Notes under the pieces: generated by a model | What the model saw: the letters and a program-made list of their open reading frames with translations, nothing else | Database searches by the model: none | Told to the model about the DNA's origin: nothing | NCBI GenBank assembly: GCA_900548115.1 | Contig: URJL01000028.1 | Span: 1-27,460, forward strand | Direction of reading: 5' to 3' | DNA from: an uncultured Eubacteriales bacterium | GTDB lineage: Bacteria; Bacillota; Clostridia; Oscillospirales; CAG-382 | DNA length: 27,460 nucleotides | Made by a program: the position numbers and the translations under genes | Part shown: in pieces, positions 14,580-24,700 of the stretch | Numbering within the stretch: position 1 is the first letter of the stretch | Layout of the letters: each line of letters opens with the position of its first letter

Positions 14580-15833
14580 ATGAACGCACGTTACGCTTCC
14601 GCAAAGGAACAATATGCAAAATGGGGTGTGGATACCGACGCCGCCATTGAAAAACTGAAGAATATTCCGATCTCCCTCCACTGCTGGCAGGGCGACGACG
14701 TAATCGGCTTTGACCACGACGGACCGCTCACCGGCGGTATTCAGACCACGGGTAACTATCCCGGCAAGGCAAAGACCCCCGAAGAGCTTATGGCGGATAT
14801 GGAAAAGGTCATCGAGATCTGCCCCGGCGCAAAGAAGCTGAATCTTCACGCTTGCTATGCCATCTTCGAAAAGGGCGAGTTTGCCGATCGTGACAAGCTT
14901 GAACCCAAGCACTTCAAGAGATGGGTCGAATTTGCCAAGAAGCACGGCATGGGTATCGACTTCAACCCCACCTTCTTCTCGCATCCCAAGGTAAAAGACG
15001 GTCTTACGCTCTCCAGCCCCGATGAGGAAACGAGAAAGTTCTGGATCGAACACGGCAAGGCTTGTATCCGCATTTCGACGTACTTTGCCGAAGAAACCGG
15101 CATTCCCTGCGTTATGAACATCTGGACGGGCGACGGCTTCAAAGACGTTCCCGCCGATCGTATGGGCCCGAGAATGCGCTACAAGGAATCCATCGAAGCC
15201 ATCCTTTCCGAGCCGTATGACTTTAACAAGGTTAAGCCCTGCGTGGAATCGAAGGTATTCGGTATCGGCGTCGAGGCATTTACCGCCGGTTCTGCCGAGT
15301 TTACGCTCAGCTTTGCCGCCGAGCACAAAGATAAGTGCATGCCCCTTATGGACAACGGTCACTATCATCCGACCGAGGTCGTTTCGGATAAGATTCCGGC
15401 TCTGCTCTGCTTCTTCCCCGAGATCGCGCTGCACATCACCCGCGGAATCCGCTGGGATTCCGATCACGCCGTTATTTTTGACGACGAGACCAAGGAAATG
15501 GCAAAGGAGATCGTTCGCTGCGGCGCACTGGATCGCACCTATATGGCGCTCGACTTCTTTGACGCCAGCATCAACCGTATTTCGGCATGGTGCGTCGGCT
15601 TCCGCAGCTGGCAGAAGGCTCTGCTCTCCGCTCTTTGCACGCCCAATGAAAAGCTTAAGGCTCTTCAGGACACGGCAAGCTTCACCGAGCTTATGGCAAT
15701 GCAGGAGGCGGTAAAGATGCTTCCCTTCGGCGATATCTGGGCACAGTATTGCGAAGAATGCGGCACCGTCGGAGACGAGACATGGTTCGACGCTGTCAAG
15801 GCATACGAAAAGGACGTTCTTTCCAAGAGATAA
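14580..15833 (+). CDS. rhaA: L-rhamnose isomerase
   Basis: The 417-residue protein has essentially the length of E. coli RhaA (419). It converts L-rhamnose to L-rhamnulose with Mn2+ in the cytoplasm. Family features are visible along the chain: the SLHCWQGDDV start of the barrel, GIDFNPTFFSHPK, a metal-binding Glu in VEAFTAGS, MDNGHYHPTE (Asp and His), RWDSDHAVIFDDE (two Asp ligands) and ALDFFDASINRI. AAAAGGAG lies before the ATG, and a strong terminator follows. The usual partners (rhamnulokinase, rhamnulose-1-phosphate aldolase, rhamnose permease) are not in the window, so the pathway must be completed elsewhere or the enzyme used for another aldose, since RhaA enzymes are broad in specificity. 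The AraC gene upstream is its likely regulator. Confidence 0.94.
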   Translation: MNARYASAKEQYAKWGVDTDAAIEKLKNIPISLHCWQGDDVIGFDHDGPLTGGIQTTGNYPGKAKTPEELMADMEKVIEICPGAKKLNLHACYAIFEKGEFADRDKLEPKHFKRWVEFAKKHGMGIDFNPTFFSHPKVKDGLTLSSPDEETRKFWIEHGKACIRISTYFAEETGIPCVMNIWTGDGFKDVPADRMGPRMRYKESIEAILSEPYDFNKVKPCVESKVFGIGVEAFTAGSAEFTLSFAAEHKDKCMPLMDNGHYHPTEVVSDKIPALLCFFPEIALHITRGIRWDSDHAVIFDDETKEMAKEIVRCGALDRTYMALDFFDASINRISAWCVGFRSWQKALLSALCTPNEKLKALQDTASFTELMAMQEAVKMLPFGDIWAQYCEECGTVGDETWFDAVKAYEKDVLSKR

Positions 15834-15872
15834 CGCCGTATTGGTTTGCCGAAAGCAAACAAGATACATAGC

Positions 15873-15905
15873 AAAAAGGACACCCGTTCGGGTGTCCTTT
15901 TTTTA
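15873..15905 (+). terminator. Strong bidirectional terminator
   Basis: AAAAAGGACACCC (15873-15885) pairs with GGGTGTCCTTTTT (15890-15902) around GTTC, with T-runs on both strands. It ends rhaA and, from the other side, the amino-acid ABC transporter operon. Confidence 0.93.
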
Positions 15906-15918
15906 TTATTCTTTGTCA

Positions 15919-16686
15919 CTATTCCTGCGCGACCCCCGACAAAAAGGCGCGGGTCTTTGCATTTTTTGCATGATCGAAAATGTCCTCGGGCGTGCCGCTT
16001 TCCAAGATCATGCCGTCGTCCATGTAAATGACGCGGCTCGACACTTCGCGGGCAAATTTCATTTCGTGGGTTACGATCATCATGGTCATGTCCTGCGCGG
16101 CAAGCTCCTTGAGCGTCGCGAGCACTTCGTTTGTCAAAAGCGGGTCGAGCGCGCTGGTCGGCTCGTCAAAGAAGAGAATTTCGGGATTGAGCGCCAGGGC
16201 GCGGGCAATGGCGACGCGCTGCTGCTGTCCGCCCGAAAGCTGGCAGGGGTACGCGTCAAGACGGTTGCCGAGACCGACGCGTTTTAAAAGTTCGGACGCG
16301 ATCTCTTTCGGGTCGTTTTCGAATTTTTTCAAGCCGTCCTTCACCAAAAGATTCATGGCGAGCGTCACGTTTTGGAGCGCGGTATATTGCGGGAAAAGAT
16401 TGAAATTCTGAAAGACCATGCCGAAATGCAGACGCAGGGCGCGGATTTCCTTTTCGGTAAGTTTTTTCTGCCGCTGTGCGTCAAAAACCGTTTCGCCGTG
16501 CAGTAAAATCTTTCCTTTTTCGGGCATTTCCAAAAAATTGAGACACCGCAAAAGGGTCGTTTTTCCGTTGCCCGACGCGCCGATGACCGATACGACGTCG
16601 CCCTTTTCGACCGTGAAGCTTACATCCTTCAAAACGCGGTTTGCGCCGAAGCTTTTGCTCATATTTTGTACTTCCAATATTGCCAT
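15919..16686 (-). CDS. Amino-acid ABC transporter, ATP-binding protein (GlnQ/ArtP type)
   Basis: The 255-residue ATPase of polar amino-acid importers has Walker A GASGNGKTT (36-44), Q-loop FQNFNLFPQ (92-100, the form typical of the polar amino-acid family), signature LSGGQQQR (150-157), Walker B LFFDEPTSALDP (171-182) and H-loop THEMKFAREV. It powers uptake through the permease encoded 13 bases upstream on the same strand. AAGGAGG lies about nine bases before the ATG at 16686. It is the last gene of a three-gene operon whose message ends at the strong terminator at 15873-15905. Identification to family is firm; the amino acid (glutamine, arginine, cystine or other) cannot be told. Confidence 0.92.
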   Translation of the reverse strand: MAILEVQNMSKSFGANRVLKDVSFTVEKGDVVSVIGASGNGKTTLLRCLNFLEMPEKGKILLHGETVFDAQRQKKLTEKEIRALRLHFGMVFQNFNLFPQYTALQNVTLAMNLLVKDGLKKFENDPKEIASELLKRVGLGNRLDAYPCQLSGGQQQRVAIARALALNPEILFFDEPTSALDPLLTNEVLATLKELAAQDMTMMIVTHEMKFAREVSSRVIYMDDGMILESGTPEDIFDHAKNAKTRAFLSGVAQE

Positions 16687-16699
16687 GATCGGCGCCTCC

Positions 16700-17407
16700 T
16701 TACGTTTTGAAATAATCGAGCTTTTTTTCGAGCTTTGCGAACAAAACGGTCAAAACTCCGCTGAAAATCAGATAATAGATGGCGGTGAAGAAGAGCGGCC
16801 AGATCTGTCCGCTGATCCCGTGCGACTTTTTCATAAACGCCTGTCCCGCCCAAATAATCTCCTGAAGCGCGATAATACGGGCAAGGGAGGTATCCTTGAC
16901 AAGTGTTATGATCTCGTTGGACATGGGCGGAACGATGCGCTTGAACATCTGAAGCAGTGTGACTTTAAAAAAGATCTGTGTTTTGGAAAGTCCCAAAACC
17001 ATTCCCGCCTCCTGCTGACCGATCGGAACGCCTTGGATACCGCCGCGGTAAATTTCCGAAAAATAGCAGGCGTAGTTGATGATAAACGCAACCGCCGCTG
17101 CAAGAAAACGTCCCGATTCGTCGCTTCCCCAGATCGGCTTGTGAAGCACAAGACCCGGAAAGAAATAAATGATAAGAAGCTGGATCATAAGAGGCGAGCC
17201 GCGGATGATCCATACAAAGGTCTTTACGAGCGCGGACAGCGGTTTAAAACGCGACATCGAACCCGCCGCGATCAAAAGCCCGAGCGGAAGCGCTCCGGCA
17301 AGCGTGACGAAAAAGAGCTTTAAGGTTTGCAAAAAGCCCACATTCAGCGCCCCAAACACGATCGGAAACTGTTCGATTATCGTTTGAATAAGGTTACCGG
17401 ATGGCAT
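16700..17407 (-). CDS. Amino-acid ABC transporter, permease
   Basis: The 235-residue membrane protein has about five transmembrane helices and the EAA loop of polar amino-acid permeases (HisMQ/GlnP type): EIYRGGIQGVPIGQQEAGMVLGLS region followed by a Leu-rich segment and RIVPPMSNE. The N-terminal helix with FLQTLKLFFVTLAGALPLGL matches the family's TLxxs..s...g...G start. It likely forms a homodimer through which the amino acid passes, energised by the ATPase downstream. AAGGGAAAAAAG lies before the ATG at 17407. A hairpin without a T-tract (17445-17472) separates it from the binding-protein gene, which would let the two be expressed at different levels. Confidence 0.92.
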   Translation of the reverse strand: MPSGNLIQTIIEQFPIVFGALNVGFLQTLKLFFVTLAGALPLGLLIAAGSMSRFKPLSALVKTFVWIIRGSPLMIQLLIIYFFPGLVLHKPIWGSDESGRFLAAAVAFIINYACYFSEIYRGGIQGVPIGQQEAGMVLGLSKTQIFFKVTLLQMFKRIVPPMSNEIITLVKDTSLARIIALQEIIWAGQAFMKKSHGISGQIWPLFFTAIYYLIFSGVLTVLFAKLEKKLDYFKT

Positions 17408-17444
17408 AATGCTTTTTTCCCTTCGGTTATTATGACAGACCGAC

Positions 17445-17472
17445 GCGGAGAGTGTACCGTGACACCCTCCGC
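17445..17472 (-). promoter_or_regulatory. Intercistronic hairpin in the amino-acid ABC operon
   Basis: In the minus-strand RNA, GCGGAGGGUGU pairs with ACACUCUCCGC over 11 pairs (one G-U) with a six-base loop. No U-run follows, so it is more likely a message-stabilising or processing stem, or a leaky terminator, than a full stop. Confidence 0.65.
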
Positions 17473-17505
17473 CCCGTCTCGAATCGAATTGTTTTTAATG
17501 CTTTC

Positions 17506-18408
17506 TTACTTGACAAGAGCTGCCTGAACACCGTAGGTCTCGGCGATCTTTTCAAGCGTGCCGTCTTCCTTCGAAGCCTTGAAGAAATCGTTGAGAGCGC
17601 TTGCCGCATCGGAACCCTTGCGGAAGCCGACACCGTATTCTTCGGTGGTAAGACCGACGGTGTAAGCAAGCTGAGGATAACCGGTGCCTTCGCCTACCAT
17701 TGCGGCTGCCATAAGCGAGTCAATGATAGCGGCGTCGCTTGTGCCCGAAGCCACTTCCATAACGGCGGTCGCCTGATCGAGAACGGGCGTCGTGCCGAAG
17801 CCCTTTTCGGTTGCGACTTCTTCGCCGGCAGAGCCTGCCTCAACGGCGAAGGTGAGATCCTTCAGCGATTCTTCGGTTTTATAATCGTCTGCCTTATCGG
17901 CGGGAACGATAACGATTTGCTGGTTGTTGCAGTATGCGTCGGAACATTCCATCGAGGAGAGAACCTCGTCGGTAAGGGTCATGCCGTTCCATACACAGTC
18001 GATGCTCTTGGCGTTGAGCTCGAGAATCTTGTTGCCCCATTCGATCTCAACGAACTTTGCTTTTACTCCGAGCGACTCGGCAAAAGCCTTGGCAACGTCG
18101 GCGTCAAAACCGATCCAGTCGCCCTTTTCGTCCTTGTAATCCATCGGCTCGAAGTCGGTGATACCGATCACAAGCTCGCCCTTTTCCTTGATGTAGTCAA
18201 GGTCGCCGGCGGCGTTTTGGTCGGTTTTGTCTTCGGTCTGATCGTTCGACTTGTCGTCGGTTTTGTCGTCGGTGTTTTCGGTGTTGGCGCCGTTGTTTGC
18301 GACGTCGTTCTGATTCCCGTCGTCTGCCGTCTGCTTGTTGCAGGAGGAAAGGGCGGATGCGGATGCGAGAAGAAGGGCTGCCAAAAGAAGGGATGTGAGC
18401 TTTTTCAT
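17506..18408 (-). CDS. Amino-acid ABC transporter, substrate-binding lipoprotein
   Basis: The 300-residue family 3 solute-binding protein has a lipoprotein signal peptide (Lys-Lys, hydrophobic core 5-18, lipobox LSSC with Cys23). Residues about 24-67 form an acidic Asn/Asp/Thr/Lys-rich linker, then comes the bilobal binding domain with GELVIGITDFEPMDY (start of lobe 1), GFDADVAKAFAESLG, the DCVWNGMTLTDE hinge and VGLTTEEYGVGFRKG. It would be anchored to the outer face of the membrane and hand an amino acid to the permease encoded downstream. AAGGAGACAG lies before the ATG at 18408. The promoter at 18501-18528 starts the operon. It is expected to be the most abundant component, and an intercistronic hairpin follows it. 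The ligand is not predictable from what is visible. Confidence 0.93.
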   Translation of the reverse strand: MKKLTSLLLAALLLASASALSSCNKQTADDGNQNDVANNGANTENTDDKTDDKSNDQTEDKTDQNAAGDLDYIKEKGELVIGITDFEPMDYKDEKGDWIGFDADVAKAFAESLGVKAKFVEIEWGNKILELNAKSIDCVWNGMTLTDEVLSSMECSDAYCNNQQIVIVPADKADDYKTEESLKDLTFAVEAGSAGEEVATEKGFGTTPVLDQATAVMEVASGTSDAAIIDSLMAAAMVGEGTGYPQLAYTVGLTTEEYGVGFRKGSDAASALNDFFKASKEDGTLEKIAETYGVQAALVK

Positions 18409-18500
18409 GATACTGTCTCCTTAAAAAAATTTTTCTTGCCGCGGTGCGGCTTGATTTGTTTGTTTATCACTTTAATTCGCTAAAGCGATTTGATGGTTAT

Positions 18501-18528
18501 ATTATAGCACCCTTTTCAAAAATTGCAA
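18501..18528 (-). promoter_or_regulatory. Promoter of the amino-acid ABC transporter operon
   Basis: On the minus strand, TTGCAA (18528-18523), a 16-base spacer and perfect TATAAT (18506-18501). The palindrome CGCTAAAGCG (18478-18487) falls just downstream of the expected start of transcription, where a repressor could act. Confidence 0.75.
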
Positions 18529-18532
18529 GGGG

Positions 18533-18576
18533 TTTTTCGAATTTTTTTCGCACTTTTTTGATTTTTGTCGATTTTT
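18533..18576 (-). promoter_or_regulatory. Phased A-tracts upstream of the transporter promoter (UP-like or bent DNA)
   Basis: On the minus strand, five A-tracts of 5-7 bases (plus-strand T at 18533-18537, 18542-18548, 18554-18559, 18562-18566 and 18572-18576) lie directly before the -35 box. Their centres are about 8-12 bases apart, close to helical phasing, so curvature or contact with RNA polymerase alpha subunits is plausible. Confidence 0.5.
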
Positions 18577-18717
18577 ACGCAAAATGCACAAAACACGCTC
18601 CGCTTTCTGTACATTTTGCCCGACATTTACCCTTTCGGGAATAAAAAGGCAGCCGTGCGCGCACACTAAGAAGCGATATTTCCGTATTTTTCAAAAAAGC
18701 CGAAAGGAACATATTCT

Positions 18718-21700
18718 ATGTCTTTCGAAAAAAACACGCCCGAATCCGCCCGAACGTCGGAGTTTTCCTCGCTTGACGCCCTGCTTCCCGAAGGGCAAGT
18801 CTCGCCGAACATTCTTTTGCGCACGCTGAAAAAGGATCTTCGCACCGTGCGGGATACTTTTTCCCGCGCGACCAAACGCATAAAGCGAAAAGAAGAGCTT
18901 CCCGATCCTCTTTTGTGGCTGACCGACCATTTCGCCGAGATTGAAGAGGAAAGCCTCACTTTGCAAAAAAGTCTTCGTTTTGCTTCCTCGCTTTCGGCGC
19001 GGGGAGACGTACCGTTTGTCTGTGCCGCCGCGGGGGCTGTGTTTGAAAAGCTGCAGGAAATACCGAAAGAGTCGTTTTTCGATGACCTCCTTCTTTATTG
19101 CGACGAAAAAGTCCCGGCGGGCTTTTCGTTTGAGGAGATCGACCTCTATCCCGTCCTGTTAAAGGCGGCGGCACTTTCGCGTCTTGCGGAGCGCTGCCGC
19201 GCTTATTCGGACGATCCCGACGCGGACAAAAAAGAAACGGAAAACAAAGACGAAAAAGAGCGCTCCCTCGCCTTATCGGTGCGGCTTTTTCTTTCGCTTA
19301 TGCGTTACCGTCCGTATTCCGCCGCCGACTCCTGCCGTGCGGAGGCGCTTTTGCGCCGCGACCCGTCGGGAGTTTATCTTCGTTTGACCGAGCAGTCGAA
19401 AGCCGCGCTTCGCCGCAGAACCTTCCGTGCGGCAAAGCGCGCGCGGATCCCCGACACGGCGATGATACGCGGCATGCTTGAAAAAGCCGAAAAGGGAAAA
19501 AACGAAAGGGAGCGCAGTATCGGGCATGCGCTTCCGAAGGAAAAGCCGCCGCGCGCGCTTTATTTTTCGCTTCTTGCGTTTTTGTCGCTCGGCGGAAGCT
19601 TTCTTTGCGCTTTCTTTTCCCGTTTGTATCTTTTTCCGCTTTTGTTCTTTCCCATTTCCGAAACGGCGCATTTTCTGACCGACACGCTCTTTTCGCGCTT
19701 TTTTCGCCGCGATGAAAATCTTCCCGAACTTGATCTTTCCTCGATTCCGCCGGAGGGAAGGACACTTTGCGTTATCACGTCGCTTCTCACGGGCGAAAAA
19801 GGGGACGCAGCGCTTTTTTCGCGGCTCGAGCGCATTTATAACGCCAACTCGGAAGAAAACATCGCCTTCGGGATACTCGGCGATCTTCCCGACAGCCGAA
19901 GTGCAGAGGATCACCGCGACGAAGAAATTCTTCGCTATGCCGAGGGACGTATCGATGCTTTGCGAAAAAAATACGGCGATCGGTTTTTCCTCTTTATCCG
20001 CCCCCGCCGCTACTCCAAGGGCGAGCGAGTCTTTATGGCGCATGAACGCAAGCGCGGCGCGGTCATTGAGCTTGCAGAGCATATCAAAGGACAAAAAACG
20101 TCGCTCGAGATCTTCCCGAGCGTTTCCGAATTTCCTCTCCGAAGCGTAAAATATGTTATCACACTCGATGCCGACACCAATCTCGGACTCGGCGCGGCAA
20201 AACGGCTTGTCGGAAAAATGCTTCACCCCGAAAACCGCCCCGTGATCGACCCGAAGAAAAGAATCGTGACCGAGGGCTACGGAATTCTTCAGCCCCGCAT
20301 GGGAACCGAGCTTTCCCGCGCCCGAGCGACGCCTTTTTCCCGCCTTATGTGCGAAGGGGGGATCGAACCGTATGCCAACGCATCCTTTTCATCCTTTCAA
20401 TCGCTCTTTTCCACCGGCAATTTCTGCGGCAAGGGCATTTTTGACGTCGATGCTTTTTACGAGACGATCTGCAAGGCGGATATCTTTCCCGACGATACGA
20501 TTCTGAGTCATGACATTTTGGAGGGCGAACGGCTCCGCACGGCGCAGCTTTGCGACATTACCCTCACCGACGGATTTCCGAAAAACACGCTTTCGTATCT
20601 GAAACGAAAACACCGCTGGATACGCGGAGACATGCAAAATCTGATCTATACAGGAAGAAATGTCACGGTCGACGGCAAAAGAAGGGCGCATTTCTTTTCG
20701 GCTCTTTCGAAGTATAAGCTGCTCGAAAATGCCCGCCGCGCCGTAACGCCCGTTTTTTCGTTCTTTCTTCTCGCCGCGGCGTTCTTTTTAAAGGATTGCC
20801 GTTCCTTTCTCACCTTCTGCGCTTTTCTCCCGTATATGATCCCGTTTTTGTGCGACTTTTTTCGAGTCTTTTCTTCGCTTGCGATCCGAAGCGTATCGCG
20901 GAAATTCTTTTCGTCGGGCGTCACCGTCAGCCTTTGGCAAAGTTTTCTGCGCATGCTGTTTTGCGGTGCCATGCTCGCAAAAGAGGCGCTTTCGGCTCTC
21001 GACGCGGTGCTTCGTTCGCTTTACCGCCTTTGCTTTTCCCGACGGAAGCTTCTCGAATGGACGACGGCGGCAAGCTCGGACGAAAAGCGGTTCTCGCTTT
21101 CGGCGGTGATTTCGAATTATTTGTTTTCCTCTTTTATCGGCGCGTTCTTCTTTCTCGCCGTACCGCACGGACTGTTGAAAGCGGCGGGGCTTGCCTTTTT
21201 TCTCATGCCGCTGTTTGCGCATCTTTTCTGCCGAGACCGAAGCGCCGAGCCGAAGCTTTCGGAGGAGGACAGCCGAACGCTTCGCCTGTACGCAAAGGAT
21301 ATCTGGAAATTTTTCGAAAAGACCGTCTGCGCCGCCGAACATTTTCTTCCGCCCGACAATCTTCAGCTTTTTCCCTTTGAAAAAACGGCGCACCGCACCT
21401 CGCCGACCAATATCGGACTGTATCTTGTCAGCCTTCTCTGCGCGCGGGATATGGGCTTTATCGACTCGGATACGCTGTGCAGGAGGACGGAAAACACGCT
21501 CGGCACGATTCTTCGGCTCGAAAAATACAAAGGAAATCTTTATAACTGGTACGACACGACCGATCTTTCGGTGCTTTCGCCCCGCTATGTTTCGTCGGTG
21601 GACAGCGGAAATTTCGTCGCCTGTCTCATCGCGTTGAAGGAGGGGCTTTCGGATTATGCCGACGAGACGCCCGCGCTTTTGGAGCTGATCGCACGGCTTT

Positions 21701-24700
21701 CGGAGCTGATCGAAAAAACCGATCTTTCGGTGCTGTTTTGTCCCCGAAAAAAGCTTTTTCGTGTCGGGCTTTGCGTGCGGGACGGCAGAGAATACCCCGA
21801 CGAGAGCTATTATGACTATCTGATGAGCGAATCGCGCATTTTGAGCTATGTCGCCGCCGCCGGGCGCACCGTCCCGTCCGAGCATTGGAGCGCGCTTGCG
21901 CGCCCGCTCATTTCCGCGCAGGGCTATATCGGACTTGCTTCGTGGTCGGGAACGGCGTTTGAATATTTTATGCCGACGCTGTTTATGCCGCTTCAAAAGG
22001 GCTCTTTGCAATACGAAGCACTTGTCTTTGCGGGACGGGCACAGCGGGCGCGGCGCGCGCTCGGCGCGTGGGGCATTTCCGAGAGCGGCTATTTTGCCTT
22101 TGACTGCGATCTTAACTATCGCTACAAAGCCTTCGGCGTTCCGATGCTGGGACTGAAAAACGATCTTGCCGACGATCTCGTTCTCTCGCCGTATTCCGCT
22201 TATCTTGCGCTTTGCGTCGGCGTAAAAAAGGTGCTTTACGACCTCGAGCGTCTGACAAAGCTCGGACTGTACGGCAAATTCGGTCTTTACGAGGCGTGCG
22301 ATTTCACGCCCGGGCGGGCAAAGAACGGCTGTGCGCCCGTTAAAAGCTATATGGCGCACCACATGGGAATGAGCCTTGCCGCGGTATCCAACGTCTTGTA
22401 CGGAAGCGTCGTGCGCCGTTTTATGCGCGACGGGCGGATGGCATGCGCTTTTGGGCTTTTAGAGGAAAAAATTCCCGTCAACGCGGTCATACGAAAGCGC
22501 AGACGAGAAAATCTTCCGAATATCAGGCGCGAAAAGGCGTTTTCCGACCCGCCCGTCGAGCTTCCGTTGTCGCAGACCGATATGCATTTTGCCTGTCTTT
22601 CGGACGGAAAAGCCTGCCTTTTGGCAAGCGACCGCGGGCATATGCGTCTTTCGCTCGGCGAGCTTTCGGCTTTTGATTCGGACTTTTCGCTGCGTGACCG
22701 TCCCGAATCGCTTTTTGCCTATGTCGGCACCGAGGGCGGCACACTCGGTCTTTCTTCGCTTGCGGACGGAAAAGGCAGCGTCTTTCGCGCTTTTTCTTAC
22801 AGCGAAGGCTCGGTCTCTTACTGCGCGGAGGCGGACGGCACGGTCCACACGGTAAGTTTCACGCTTTCGCCGAACGCTCGATCTCTTTTGCGCGTGCGCT
22901 ATACCAACGACAAAGATCTTGCATTTCCGCTCGGCTTTCTCTTTTATCCGCTTCTTTTTTCGCAAAAGCGGCACGACGCACACCCCGCCTTTTCGGGGCT
23001 GTTTGTCGAATCGGAATTTCTGACCGAAGAAAATGTTTTGCTGTATAAACGCCGCCCGCGCGACGAGGGGGAAGAGGCGACCTTTCTTGCCGTCGCCTTT
23101 TCCGACAAGGCGCTTTCGTTTGACTTTGAAACGCGCGGGGAAGACCTTCCCGAGCGGATCTCGGAAGAACTGTTTGCGCACGATTTTACCGATTCGATCG
23201 GCGCATGTCTTTCACCCGCGGCGCTTCTGCGTCTTCCCGCCGTCAAAAGCGCGGAGATGTTTCTCGTTTTGACTCACAGCCGAAGCGAGGCGATCGAAGC
23301 GGTCGAAAACGCGCGAAAGTATAGCTTTTCCGAGGTACAAAACGAGCTTTCGGGCATTTCCGCTTCGTTCGTGCTTGCCGCCGGAATATCGCAGACAAAA
23401 TCCGACGGCACGGTCGAAAAGCTTCTTCGCACCGTGTGCGCACCGAGCGCTCTTCGAAAAGGAAAAGCCGAAAAGGATGCTGTGCTTTCCCGCGATGCTC
23501 TTTGGAGGCACGGCATATCGGGCGATCTTCCGATCTACACGTTCGATATTTCAGAGCCTTCGCATTTTTCGGAGGCGGAAAAGCTGTTGCGCGCCTTTCG
23601 GCTTTTGATCATGAAAAACGTGCGGATTGACCTTGTGCTCTTTTACGAAGAGTATGATCGTTACAACGGAACGGTGCGGAAAAAGCTGCAGAAGCTCTTA
23701 TCGTCCTGCGGGGCGGAAGGGTACGTCGGAAGAAAAAGCGGCGGAATACACCTTTTGGAAAAGAGAGAATCCGAAGGGGAGATGCCGACTTTCCGCTTTG
23801 TTTCGGCGTCGGAAAACCCCGCGCCCGCTTTTCCGTATCCGTATACCGGGCCGATACGCAAGGGAAGCGCTCTTCCTCTTCCGAAGGACGGCTTTCGTGT
23901 TCGCGGCGGCATCTTTGCCGACGGCGGATTTTATGTGGAAAAAAGCGAAGCCGAAACGCCCTTTTCGCACGTGCTGGCGGGCGAAAACATCGGGACCGTC
24001 GTGACAAAAAACTCGCTCGGTTATACGTTTTACAAAAACGCTTCGGAGCGGCGCATAACGCCGTATAGGGGCAATCCGCGCCGTGAAGAGGACGGCGAAG
24101 TATTGCTTTACGAAGCGAACGGGATGCGGTACGATCTTCTTTTCTGCGCCGAAAAGGTCTTTTTTGCTCCCGCAAAAGCCGTTTACGAAGGAAAGATCGG
24201 CGCTTTTTCCTACCGTATTACGGTCTTTTGCTCCGAAAAGCTTCCGCGAAAAAACATCGCGGTCGATTTTTCGAATGCGGCGGAAGGCGCGCTGCTGTAT
24301 TTTCGACTGCGCCCTGTGATGGGGCGACTCGGCGAGCTTTGCCGTGCGGAGCGGCGGGACGCAAACCGCATTTTCTTTGAAAGCCCCCTTTCCGAAAGCT
24401 TTTCGAATTTTGTCGGCTTTTTGTTTCTCGATTCCGACTGCATCGCGCCGCAGAAAAACGATTCGCCTTTTTTGCTGTGCGGCGGAAAGCTCGTTTCCTC
24501 CGAGGGACGCGCCGTTTTCGGCTTGGGCGCTTTTCGGAAAGGAACGCGCGCGGAAGCGTTTCTTTCTTTTGACGGCGAAAAACCGCCCGAGCGCTTTGCG
24601 CGCGCACTTTTGCCCGCCGTCCGTTTTATTCCCGCAAGACCGCTTGCAAAATCGCTCTCGCTCCAGAAAATGTTCGGAACGTTTTATGCCTATGACGCCG

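Larger units (their letters stand above)
18409..18717. other. Intergenic region between divergent transporter and glucan synthase genes
   Basis: It holds the lipoprotein promoter (18501-18528), a small hairpin in that leader (GCCGC/GCGGC, 18438-18450), a short palindrome CGCTAAAGCG (18478-18487) and phased T-tracts (18533-18576). For the plus-strand synthase gene only a ribosome site (GAAAGGAAC, ending about seven bases before the ATG) is clear; I see no convincing plus-strand promoter. Confidence 0.6.

Noticed and set aside
14487..15869. A 460-residue minus-strand frame opposite rhaA
   Set aside because: It covers the whole isomerase gene in antisense and begins inside the rhaA terminator hairpin; no promoter or ribosome site.
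18421..18500. A possible riboswitch or attenuator in the leader of the amino-acid binding lipoprotein
   Set aside because: Only a five-pair stem (GCCGC/GCGGC) and a short palindrome are visible in a leader of about 90 bases; there is no terminator/antiterminator pair and no T-box or known riboswitch motif.
20788..22362. A 524-residue minus-strand open frame inside the glucan synthase gene
   Set aside because: Same explanation as the longer antisense frame: basic, motif-free, no initiation signals, and fully covered by a recognisable gene.
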